Positions 44,085 to 51,975 of a stretch of DNA of 58,792 nt are shown piece after piece. Position numbers and translations under genes: made by a program. How positions within the stretch are numbered: position 1 is the stretch's first letter; each line of letters opens with the position of its first letter. Source of the DNA: Bacteriovorax stolpii (GTDB lineage Bacteria > Bdellovibrionota > Bacteriovoracia > Bacteriovoracales > Bacteriovoracaceae); contig CAMASK010000008.1 of assembly GCA_945860895.1 (NCBI GenBank), positions 1-58,792 on the forward strand. Reading direction: 5' to 3'. The notes below the pieces were generated by a model. It searched no databases and was not told the origin of the DNA. It was given only the letters and a program-made list of their open reading frames with translations.

Positions 44085-45206
44085 ATGAAAAAAGTACTCT
44101 CTGTTCTCTTCCTCATGTTCTCTGTAAGCATCCTAACTGCTGGATATCTGGTCTTCGATCGCTATCGAAAGAATCCCGAGCAGCTCTTTCCTTATCCCTA
44201 TGAGTTCAAAACCCAGGCACCAGCAATAAAATTGGACGCTCCTATCCTGATTACAGGAGACCGAATGGGTGCCTATTTTGCGAAATTCGAGACAGAACTT
44301 GCTTCTACAATCTCAGTCAATCTGGCCAAGCCAATTAAAATCCAGTCTCTTGCTAAAAATGGCAATGCCCTTCACCGCAGCTTACATGAACTTCGCGCTT
44401 TAGTTCAGTGGCCGCAAATTTTAATCTATCAAGGTGGATCTGAAGAATTCTCTGAGATTAAATTTAATCCAGAAGATTCTAAAATCATTAAAAAGAATTT
44501 TGGGATCTATCTGGATGATCGGATAGAAACGGCACTTATTTTATATCCCTGGCTTTCACGAATTGTTTATACTCCTCACAATCGTATAAAGCTTGAAGAA
44601 GCTTCTCAGCTCCTGATGGAAATACCGGAGGAGAGCTATCTTCAACGTCTTGAAACTGAGCTTCTTCTTTTCGAGCAACAACTCATTCAATTGGTAAACT
44701 TAAGTAAAGATCGCAATTCCCTTTTAATTTTAACTACCACCCCGGTGAATCTGGATATTGCACCCAAAAAAGTTTGCTCCTTTTCTAGCACCATTGATCT
44801 TGAAAAAGATCTGATGGATTTAAACGAACTCATCAATGCCAATAATCCCAAAGCGGCCTACGCTAAATCATCTAAACTTATAAAATTATATGTTGGTAAT
44901 GCTCAATTGTTTTTTATCCATGGTCAAATTTCAAAAAGACTTGGTTTGAGTGATGAAGCAAAAAATGCCCTCAGACAAGCAACAGCTTTTGACTGCAATC
45001 CATGGAGAGCGAATGAAGTATTCAACTCTATCATTAGACGGGTAGCAAAAAACCATCAAGTGATCTTATTTGATTTTGCAAAAATGATGGAAGGTGACTG
45101 GAACAAGAATGTGACTTTTTTCGATGAATTTTATCCACAAAATTTGTACTACGATTATGGAATGAAACAGCTGGGTCTAGTAATTAAAGAGATTCTTAAA
45201 CTCTAG
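44085..45206 (+). CDS. Membrane-anchored protein with a degenerate SGNH-like fold
   Basis: 373 residues with an uncleaved or weak signal (MKKVLSVLFLMFSVSILTAG). APILITGDRMGAYFAKF resembles the first SGNH/GDSL block, but the nucleophile Ser is an Arg. The C-terminal FFDEFYPQNLYYDYGMKQLG resembles block V, with the usual catalytic His replaced. Between them lie TPR-like helices (AKSSKLIKLYVGNAQLFFIHGQ). It is probably non-catalytic. It is divergent from the trhP-like gene by 62 bases. The fold call is tentative. Confidence 0.6.
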   Translation: MKKVLSVLFLMFSVSILTAGYLVFDRYRKNPEQLFPYPYEFKTQAPAIKLDAPILITGDRMGAYFAKFETELASTISVNLAKPIKIQSLAKNGNALHRSLHELRALVQWPQILIYQGGSEEFSEIKFNPEDSKIIKKNFGIYLDDRIETALILYPWLSRIVYTPHNRIKLEEASQLLMEIPEESYLQRLETELLLFEQQLIQLVNLSKDRNSLLILTTTPVNLDIAPKKVCSFSSTIDLEKDLMDLNELINANNPKAAYAKSSKLIKLYVGNAQLFFIHGQISKRLGLSDEAKNALRQATAFDCNPWRANEVFNSIIRRVAKNHQVILFDFAKMMEGDWNKNVTFFDEFYPQNLYYDYGMKQLGLVIKEILKL

Positions 45207-45387
45207 GAATATCCTAACTCATCAAAATACTTAAGTATTTTGGCCAAAATGACACTCCACCGGTAAACTTCTGTCACTAAACTAGGGCCAAAATTGATTG
45301 CACCCCGTCAGAAAGCTGATTTCTGGAAGCTTTCCGTTGGCACCTTAATCGCAACACCTGATGTTAGGGACGACAAGGAGGTTGACC

Positions 45388-45549
45388 ATGAGAACGCACA
45401 TTTTTTCAGCTATAATGACGGCTTTTCTTCTCAGCGCTTGCGCTTCTAAGGAAGGCAGAACAATTTCAAGCACTCAAAGCGAAGATCAAAAACCAACTTA
45501 CCAGTCAAAGGCAGAAGGAAATGCTTTCAAGGACGTAGGAAGACGCTAA
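45388..45549 (+). CDS. Small lipoprotein
   Basis: 53 residues from the ATG at 45388, which follows a near-perfect ribosome binding site (AAGGAGG, six bases). The signal ends in the lipobox LSAC; only about 37 polar residues follow the lipidated Cys, and they look disordered. The ribosome site suggests high expression. The function is unknown; size and form recall entericidin-like or structural lipoproteins, without any sequence link. An A/T-rich stem (TTTTTCC with GGAAAAA, about 45559-45577) follows the stop. Confidence 0.75.
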   Translation: MRTHIFSAIMTAFLLSACASKEGRTISSTQSEDQKPTYQSKAEGNAFKDVGRR

Positions 45550-45654
45550 ATCATAAAGCTTTTTCCCCTTCGGAAAAAATCTGGTTTTTAAGCCGTAACT
45601 TTTCCTTTATAGTTTCGGTTACAAAACTAGGGTATTTTCCGGAGGGTCTTTGAG

Positions 45655-47610
45655 TTGAAAACAACACAGCCGCAATTCACACGCTTTCATAACCTTGATG
45701 CCATAAAAGAATGGACCATTCAGGACGCTGACGAGATTTACCAGATTTCACGGTGGGGAGAAAATTACTTTGAGGTCAGTGACAAAGGTGACCTTTGTAT
45801 TAACCCCACTAAAAAGGAAAATGGTCCCAAAATAAATATTATGGAAGTGGTAGAGGAAATGAAGAATAAAAATATTCCATTTCCGGCGGTCATTCGTTTT
45901 CACGATATTCTTCGTGCTCAGGTTGTGAATTTAAATAAAACTTTCCGTGAAACAATCGAAGAGGCTCGCTTTACTGGTTCTTACTACGGGGTTTATCCGA
46001 TCAAGGTCAACCAGATGCGTGAAGTAGTTGAAGAAATTGTGGATGCTGGGACACCCTACAACTACGGTCTTGAAGCAGGTTCAAAGCCAGAACTTCTAGC
46101 CGCTCTTGCCATGAATACCAATCAAAATTCACTTACTGTAGTCAATGGTTACAAAGATAAAGACCTTCTTCGACTGGCCCTTCTGGGAATTCAATTGGGC
46201 AGAAAAGTCATCGTGGTTGTTGAGAAATATTCCGAATTGTTGGATCTCATGCAATTGTCCCAAGAAGTTGGTGTTGAGCCACTTATTGGTTTGCGGGCAA
46301 AGATTGCTACCAAATCATCAGGGAAATGGGCTTCTTCAGGTGGTGATTACGCCAAGTTTGGCCTAACCATTACTGAGATTCTACAGGCCGTGAAATATTT
46401 AAAATCAATTGATAAAACTCATTGCTTAAAATTGTTTCATTTTCACATTGGCTCTCAAATTCCAGATATCAAAACTATCAAAGATTCAATTAATGAGGGT
46501 GCTCGAATTTACGCGAAACTCTACAAGGAAGGCGTAAAATTAGAGTTTTTTGATGTCGGTGGTGGTGTTGGTGTAAACTATGACGGAACTAGATCAAACT
46601 CTCCTTCTTCAATTAACTACACCACTAAAGATTATGTGGCAGATGTAGTTTATATTTTAAAACAAGTCTGCGATCTTGAGGATGTTCCACATCCGAATGT
46701 CGTTTCTGAATCTGGTCGCGCTATCACTGCACATCACTCTTGTGTAGTGACAAATGTTTTTGGTGCCCTTGAAATTGGTTCAGAAAACTTCAACACAGAT
46801 AAAGTTGTTTCAGAAAATATTCTTGTTACTAACATGCGTGATCTTCAGACGGAATTAACTGAAAAGAATTATCAAGATGTTTTTAACGATGCCACCAAGT
46901 TAAAAGAAGAATCAGTTTCTGCCTTTAAATTCGGAATTCTGTCGCTGGATGAAAGAGCAAAGCTTGAAACAATGTACTGGGGAATTTGTAAGCGCATTGT
47001 TGAAACTGCCTCAAAAGATGAGTACGCTCCAGATGAAATCATGCTATTGAAAAACCAAATGGCTTCTCAGTACCTGTGTAACTTCTCTATCTTCCAATCG
47101 GCTCCCGACACTTGGGCCATCGGTCAGATTCTTCCCATTGTTCCGGTTCATAAACTGAATGAAAAACCAACCGAGCTTTGTACCTTAGTGGACATTACTT
47201 GTGATTCAGATGGGAAAATTGATACTTTCCTTTCGGCCGATGGACCAACCAATACCATGCCTCTTCACAAGCTTAATAACGGCGAGGACTACTACATTGG
47301 TCTATTCATGACTGGGGCTTACCAGGACATTATGGGTGATAACCATAACTGTTTCGGACGCTTAAATGAAGTGCATGTCTTTTGTGATGACGATGATCCA
47401 ACTGATTTCTACATTGAGGAAGTCATTTACGGTAATAAGGCCAGTCAAGTATTAGGCTCACTTCAGTATAATCCTGAAACCATGGCCCAGACGATGAAAG
47501 CCTCTGTTGACCTACAGGTTAAACGAGGAAAAATTCGTCCCCGCGAGGGTGTGGATTTGACCGATTTTTATGAAAGCTGCCTGAAGAGTTACACTTACTT
47601 AAAAAAATAA
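45655..47610 (+). CDS. speA: Biosynthetic arginine decarboxylase
   Basis: 651 residues. Decarboxylates arginine to agmatine for polyamine synthesis, with PLP and Mg2+. YYGVYPIKVNQ carries the PLP lysine K117. LFHFHIGSQI, FDVGGGVGVNYDG and HPNVVSESGRAI are the SpeA landmarks, followed by the long C-terminal domain with LPIVPVHKLNE and CDDDDPTDFYIEE. The start is TTG with GGAGG nine bases upstream. The length equals the bacterial norm. No agmatinase is adjacent. Confidence 0.96.
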   Translation: MKTTQPQFTRFHNLDAIKEWTIQDADEIYQISRWGENYFEVSDKGDLCINPTKKENGPKINIMEVVEEMKNKNIPFPAVIRFHDILRAQVVNLNKTFRETIEEARFTGSYYGVYPIKVNQMREVVEEIVDAGTPYNYGLEAGSKPELLAALAMNTNQNSLTVVNGYKDKDLLRLALLGIQLGRKVIVVVEKYSELLDLMQLSQEVGVEPLIGLRAKIATKSSGKWASSGGDYAKFGLTITEILQAVKYLKSIDKTHCLKLFHFHIGSQIPDIKTIKDSINEGARIYAKLYKEGVKLEFFDVGGGVGVNYDGTRSNSPSSINYTTKDYVADVVYILKQVCDLEDVPHPNVVSESGRAITAHHSCVVTNVFGALEIGSENFNTDKVVSENILVTNMRDLQTELTEKNYQDVFNDATKLKEESVSAFKFGILSLDERAKLETMYWGICKRIVETASKDEYAPDEIMLLKNQMASQYLCNFSIFQSAPDTWAIGQILPIVPVHKLNEKPTELCTLVDITCDSDGKIDTFLSADGPTNTMPLHKLNNGEDYYIGLFMTGAYQDIMGDNHNCFGRLNEVHVFCDDDDPTDFYIEEVIYGNKASQVLGSLQYNPETMAQTMKASVDLQVKRGKIRPREGVDLTDFYESCLKSYTYLKK

Positions 47611-47616
47611 CTTTAT

Positions 47617-47650
47617 GAGGGACTTGATTTAGTTCAGGTCCCTCAATTTT
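47617..47650 (+). terminator. Terminator after speA
   Basis: GAGGGACTTGA pairs with TCAGGTCCCTC (47617-47627 with 47634-47644; one G-T pair) around a six-base loop and is followed by AATTTT. It lies between the convergent ends of speA and the fusion gene, so it may serve both strands; the T-run is better on the plus strand. Confidence 0.75.
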
Positions 47651-47674
47651 CATCAATCATTCAAAATTTTTAGA

Positions 47675-49015
47675 TTAATTCAACAAATGTTTGCGTTTCA
47701 CAAACTCCACTAACTCAAGACTCAAAAATATTGTAAGGGAAGAATAGAAGGCCCATAGCAAGAAGATAAGCAGTGCCCCGGCCGCACCATACAGCGAATC
47801 AATGGCCACCGTTTTCATATAAATTCCTGTCAGGATATTACCCCCCTGAAAAGCTGAGGAAGTAATAATAGACATTAAGGCACAGTCTCTAATTCTTTTT
47901 TTTCTGGTAGGAGTAAAAAAATAAAGTCCTGTAAACAAAAAGAAAAGAACCAAAAGATTAAGACTTAATTGAATAAAATATTTCCAAGTCTCATTTTCAA
48001 AACGATCGGCCAATAAAAAATTAAAAACAGGATTAATAAGCAGCGATGTTGCAAAAAGTAAGCACATGGCGATTACTACCAACATCAAAATCCCTCTTTC
48101 TTTGAGCTGGTGGAAGAAACTTTTTTCTACCAAGGGATCATGATCACCATAAATAACATCAAATGAGTAACGAAATTGTACAAATACAAATGAAGCTAGA
48201 AATAATAAAAAGCCTAGACCAAGAAATCCGGATATGGAGCCTAGATCAACGCGGTTTTTAAGATTCTCAAAAACTAATTGCATCGTCCCGGTAACATCTG
48301 GAGCAATATGCGAAACTTGTTGAATAACGGATTGTTGAATGTCTTCTCCCACTAAGGAAGCCAAGGCCAGTAGAATGAGGAGCATGGGAGCAAGGGCCAA
48401 AGCCGCATAATAAGAAATTGAAGAGGAAAGCATAAGAAGATTATGTCGATTAATCAGAGACAAAAATTCAGTCAGGCTATTGCTTGCTTTTTTTTCAGGT
48501 GACTTAAACGGATCCAGGTATTGTTCTTTATAATTTACATAAGATTTATAATGATTCGAAATTTTAAAAATTTCCTCGGGGGACAGTTCTCTTTCCACTA
48601 CCGCTGGACGTCCTTTAATCAGGCTGCCCGCAGGAAATTTTTTACCAGGTGAAACTAAAGAGCCAGCTGCCACCAAAGAATTGTCGCCTATTTCGGCACC
48701 ATCCAAAATAATAGCACTCATGCCAATCAAACAGCCGTTACCGATTTTACATCCATGCAAAACAACACTGTGACCAAAAGATGTGTTCTCTCCCACCGTT
48801 ATGCCGTTAAGCTCAGTCACATGAAACATGCAAAGGTCCTGGACATTGGTATTGTGTCCGATGTGGATTTCATTCACGTCTGCGCGAATGACCGTATTAA
48901 ACCAGATATTAACATGATCTTCGAGGTTGGCCCGGCCAATTATCTTCGCACCATCAGCAATAAAAACACGTTTTCCTAGCTGTGGTTTATAGTTTAAAAA
49001 AGGTAAAAGAGACAT
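47675..49015 (-). CDS. Fusion of a gamma-carbonic-anhydrase-like domain to a YihY/BrkB-type membrane domain
   Basis: 446 residues in one uninterrupted frame. Residues 1-170 are a left-handed beta-helix of the gamma-carbonic anhydrase/YrdA family with hexapeptide repeats (GRANLEDHVNIWFNTVIRAD, NTNVQDLCMFHV) and the metal ligand pattern H65, H82, H87. Residues 180-446 are a YihY/UPF0761 membrane domain with about six helices (SISYYAALALAPMLLILLAL, GFLGLGFLLFLASFVFVQFR, IFLLWAFYSSLTIFLSLELV). Both families normally occur as separate proteins. The ATG overlaps the context of the baeRF-like stop with AGGA upstream, so the two are coupled. The C-terminal part was once annotated as ribonuclease BN in E. 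coli; that is no longer accepted. Confidence 0.88.
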   Translation of the reverse strand: MSLLPFLNYKPQLGKRVFIADGAKIIGRANLEDHVNIWFNTVIRADVNEIHIGHNTNVQDLCMFHVTELNGITVGENTSFGHSVVLHGCKIGNGCLIGMSAIILDGAEIGDNSLVAAGSLVSPGKKFPAGSLIKGRPAVVERELSPEEIFKISNHYKSYVNYKEQYLDPFKSPEKKASNSLTEFLSLINRHNLLMLSSSISYYAALALAPMLLILLALASLVGEDIQQSVIQQVSHIAPDVTGTMQLVFENLKNRVDLGSISGFLGLGFLLFLASFVFVQFRYSFDVIYGDHDPLVEKSFFHQLKERGILMLVVIAMCLLFATSLLINPVFNFLLADRFENETWKYFIQLSLNLLVLFFLFTGLYFFTPTRKKRIRDCALMSIITSSAFQGGNILTGIYMKTVAIDSLYGAAGALLIFLLWAFYSSLTIFLSLELVEFVKRKHLLN

Positions 49016-49019
49016 AGTC

Positions 49020-50069
49020 CTATCCTCTTAAGATCGCCAGGACAAAAGCATCCTGAGGGAAAAAATGAGGGGCGAGTATTTGAATCTTGCCTCCCTGTCT
49101 GATAACTTCTTCTGCCAACTCATTCAAGATATCTACTGAAAGAGTTTTCTTTTGAACTCGCTTATGGATTTCATATTCGCCAGTCTGGAGATTTAATTTC
49201 CCAAATATTTTTCTCTCCGTAGGAAGAACAAGGTGAATCACTTTTTTATTTCTAGTGGCCTCAATAATTAAAGGCAAATCAGAAATTAATCGTTTTGATT
49301 TCACCATTTTTTTTAATCTCTCTTTAAACCGAGCAGAATAAAAATCAACCACTGAATATCTGAATTGCTTACACTTTTCAAGAATCTGCACACAAGTTTT
49401 TTCATAAAAATCTTCACGGATGTGTGAAATTATATTTTGGGATTGATGAGTGTTTCTTAAGAAAAGCTCCTTCATATCTTCTAAACCAGTCACCAAAACT
49501 GGAATTGAGTCATAGTGAGTTAGGTCCTGAACATTCTGCGCAATGGTTTTGAGAGCAAGAATCGTTTTGTAGGGTATAAGTCCCGTTTTAGCGGGATTGA
49601 AAACCCGCGATTTCATGTCGATGGCCAGTTGTTCGAATTCATAATGCTGAATAATCTCCAGATGATGAAAATCTCCACGATAAACATTAATATCGTAAAG
49701 TGAAACATTCACTACTAAAAACTCCGGATTAACAAATAGTTCTTCTAAAAGCGGACGTACATGAAAGGTATTTCCAATCATGCAGTAATTATCAACATAA
49801 GTTTCAAGCACCACGTAACCTTGAATTTTTTGGGAAATAAAAAATCCATAAGACTTATCCGGATGATTTAGAAGAAGTTTTTTAATTTGAACTTTATTTT
49901 TAAGGAGAATTTTAGATAGTGAACTTTTGTCTCTCAAATCTAGCTGAGTTTGCATGTCCACTAGAAAATCTTCTATCTCTTCTGCTTTAGCGCCGGGAGA
50001 TTGAAAAAAGCTTAGAGTTGAGTCTGTTTGCTTATGAAATAACAATTGGTTAAGATTAACGGGTTTCAA
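49020..50069 (-). CDS. baeRF-type (eRF1-like) protein
   Basis: 349 residues with a TTG start chosen for the upstream GAGGG. Strand-helix patterns of bacterial eRF1-like (baeRF) families appear: VNVSLYDINVYRGDFHHLEI, IPVLVTGLEDMKELFLRNTH and, at the C-terminus, ILNELAEEVIRQGGKIQILA followed by DAFVLAILRG. eRF1 relatives act in ribosome rescue, hibernation or related quality control; the role of this group in bacteria is poorly known. The peptidyl-hydrolysing GGQ loop is not visible, so a release activity is unlikely. It overlaps closely with the fusion gene downstream. Confidence 0.6.
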   Translation of the reverse strand: MKPVNLNQLLFHKQTDSTLSFFQSPGAKAEEIEDFLVDMQTQLDLRDKSSLSKILLKNKVQIKKLLLNHPDKSYGFFISQKIQGYVVLETYVDNYCMIGNTFHVRPLLEELFVNPEFLVVNVSLYDINVYRGDFHHLEIIQHYEFEQLAIDMKSRVFNPAKTGLIPYKTILALKTIAQNVQDLTHYDSIPVLVTGLEDMKELFLRNTHQSQNIISHIREDFYEKTCVQILEKCKQFRYSVVDFYSARFKERLKKMVKSKRLISDLPLIIEATRNKKVIHLVLPTERKIFGKLNLQTGEYEIHKRVQKKTLSVDILNELAEEVIRQGGKIQILAPHFFPQDAFVLAILRG

Positions 50070-50147
50070 ATTTTGACCCTCATGGCCATGGAAAACATCA
50101 TGCTCTGATTATAGCCGAGAGTCCCCTTTCATGATAGCGTTTTGGCC

Positions 50148-51089
50148 ATGAGAAAAGATCAGATTGCTATCGGAATCGATATTGGTGGAACGAACTCGAA
50201 AATGGGAATTTTCAACCTCGATGGCAAGCTCTTAAACTATCAAAGCATGCCTACTGCCAAGAATGCTAATCCAGCTGACTTCATTGAGTATTTAGCTCAA
50301 GAATCTGAGAAAATGCTATCATCCGAATTAAATATCAAATTAGGTGATCAAAGAATCGTCGGCGTTGGTGCGGGAGCTCCCATGGCCAATTATTACACAG
50401 GTTCAGTGGAACATGCTCCCAATTTAGGTTGGAAAAATGTTCCCTTGAAAAACCTTTTTGAGCACTATTTCAAGGTCCCGGCCGTCATAGAGAACGATGC
50501 TAATCTTGCAGCTGTGGGTGAAAAGAAATGGGGCGCAGGAAAAGATCTTACAGATTTCGTACTCATTACTTTAGGAACAGGTGTTGGTAGTGGGCTCATT
50601 TGTGATGGAAAGTTATATCGTGGCCATAATGCTTTAGGCGCTGAAGGTGGCCATATTATTATACCTCATGAACAAAAAAGACTCTGTTCTTGCGGTGGTA
50701 TGAATCATCTTGAAAGTTATTTATCGGCTAAAGGAATTAAAGAAACTATTCACGATTTAACTAAAGAAGACTGGACGATTGAAAAACTAGGGCAACTGTT
50801 TGGCGACGGCGATTTGCGTGCCACAAGTATCATAAACCAAATTGCCGACGAGCTAGCAAGTGGCTTGGTCTCCATTGGTGTACTCTTTGGACCTCAAGCC
50901 TTCATCATTGGTGGCGGTGTTTCTAAATTAGGCAATCCGTTTAATCATGTCGTTAAAAAGAAGATGGATGAGCTGATTCACTTTTCATTAAAAGGCAAAA
51001 TTAATGTCCTGACTGCCACACTTTCATCTGACAAGGGAGCAGTTTACGGGGGCGCCGCTCATATTTTTGACGAGGTTCACAGAAGATGA
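50148..51089 (+). CDS. ROK-family sugar kinase (glucokinase-like)
   Basis: 313 residues from the ATG at 50148. The ATP motif AIGIDIGGTNSKMG, ENDANLAAVGEKKWGAGKD and LITLGTGVGSGLICDGKL are intact, with EGGHIIIPHE as the sugar-binding part. The zinc motif is C180-S-C182-GGMNHLE, in which the family's third Cys is His; zinc could still bind. Glucose or N-acetylhexosamine are likely substrates. A weak ribosome site precedes the start. It overlaps the following small gene by four bases and heads a four-gene coupled unit. Confidence 0.9.
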   Translation: MRKDQIAIGIDIGGTNSKMGIFNLDGKLLNYQSMPTAKNANPADFIEYLAQESEKMLSSELNIKLGDQRIVGVGAGAPMANYYTGSVEHAPNLGWKNVPLKNLFEHYFKVPAVIENDANLAAVGEKKWGAGKDLTDFVLITLGTGVGSGLICDGKLYRGHNALGAEGGHIIIPHEQKRLCSCGGMNHLESYLSAKGIKETIHDLTKEDWTIEKLGQLFGDGDLRATSIINQIADELASGLVSIGVLFGPQAFIIGGGVSKLGNPFNHVVKKKMDELIHFSLKGKINVLTATLSSDKGAVYGGAAHIFDEVHRR

Positions 51090-51394
51090 TTGAAGTACCT
51101 TTGGACTGGCATTTGAATGAAGAGAATAAAGAGACACAAAAATATAATGAAATGCTCTCTGCTCTTGCTCGACGTTTAAAAAAAGCGGTTGAAGCGACAG
51201 AAGATGAAGAAGACAAAATGGCGGCAGTTTTTACATATTATAAAAAATATTACACCCTCACTTTATCTAAAAGCAGTCTCGCTGCGGGAATCAATAAGTC
51301 TCCCACAAGAGACATAATTTTAGATTACCCTTGGAAAGACTTAAATCTAAACCGGTTTTTGTGTTTAAAAATATGGGAAAAAATAAACCATTGA
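51086..51394 (+). CDS. Small conserved-looking protein of unknown function
   Basis: 102 residues; no family recognised. The N-terminal two thirds are charged helix (NEENKETQKYNEMLSALARR, KAVEATEDEEDKMAAV), followed by YYKKYYTLTLSKSSLAAG. There is no signal peptide. It overlaps the kinase gene by four bases and the Maf gene by 22, so it is translationally embedded. Position and overlap, not similarity, support it as a gene. Confidence 0.6.
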   Translation: MIEVPLDWHLNEENKETQKYNEMLSALARRLKKAVEATEDEEDKMAAVFTYYKKYYTLTLSKSSLAAGINKSPTRDIILDYPWKDLNLNRFLCLKIWEKINH

Positions 51395-51975
51395 AGAATC
51401 CATTCCCATTAATTCTTGCTTCAACCTCAAAATATAGAGGGATCCTACTATCTCAGTTAGGCTGGCCTTTTGAGGCAATAGCTCCTGATGTGGATGAAGA
51501 TGAAATCAAAATGCATCAGCTCTCTCCCGGAGAAATTGCCCAAAATCTGGCCGCTCTCAAGGCCCGTGCAGTCTTTGCAAAAAGACCAGATGCTTGCGTC
51601 ATTGGTTCAGATCAGGTTTGCACCTTGGGTGGAGAAATTTTAAGTAAGCCTGGGAGTATAGAAAAAGCCGTTGAACAGCTGTTAAAAATGCAAGGCCGCC
51701 ACCATGATTTAATTACTGCTGTGACAATTCTGGCACCAGAACATGAAATTCATTTTTTTAACCGCACAGTACTTCACATGCGCTCGCTTTCTTTAAATGC
51801 CATTCAAGACTATGTGAAACAAGATCTTCCACTGGACTGTGCTGGTAGTTACAAATTAGAATCAATAGGAATAAAATTATTTGAGAAAATCGAAATGGAT
51901 GATCACACCTCCATCATTGGACTCCCGCTTATTCAGCTGACTAATCAGCTTTTAAAAATTGGCTATCCATTATGA
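51373..51975 (+). CDS. Maf/YceF-type nucleoside triphosphate pyrophosphatase
   Basis: 200 residues from the ATG at 51373; the frame also opens at 51331, but those residues are unlike the family. PLILASTSKYRGILLSQLG is the N-terminal signature and IGSDQVCTLGGEILSKPGS the second motif. Family members hydrolyse dTTP/UTP or methylated nucleotides; the LASxSxYR and later features fit the YceF (7-methyl-GTP) group better than Maf itself. It ends by overlapping the PhoD-like gene by four bases. Confidence 0.88.
   Translation: MGKNKPLKNPFPLILASTSKYRGILLSQLGWPFEAIAPDVDEDEIKMHQLSPGEIAQNLAALKARAVFAKRPDACVIGSDQVCTLGGEILSKPGSIEKAVEQLLKMQGRHHDLITAVTILAPEHEIHFFNRTVLHMRSLSLNAIQDYVKQDLPLDCAGSYKLESIGIKLFEKIEMDDHTSIIGLPLIQLTNQLLKIGYPL

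Noticed and set aside
45550-45654. A/T-rich stem after the small lipoprotein as a strong terminator
   Set aside because: TTTTTCC and GGAAAAA pair, but the stem is mainly A-T and the T-run begins seven bases later; too weak for a separate terminator call.
47675-49015. Interpretation of the C-terminal half as ribonuclease BN
   Set aside because: That name for YihY-type proteins came from an old misassignment; the sequence shows only membrane helices and no nuclease motif.
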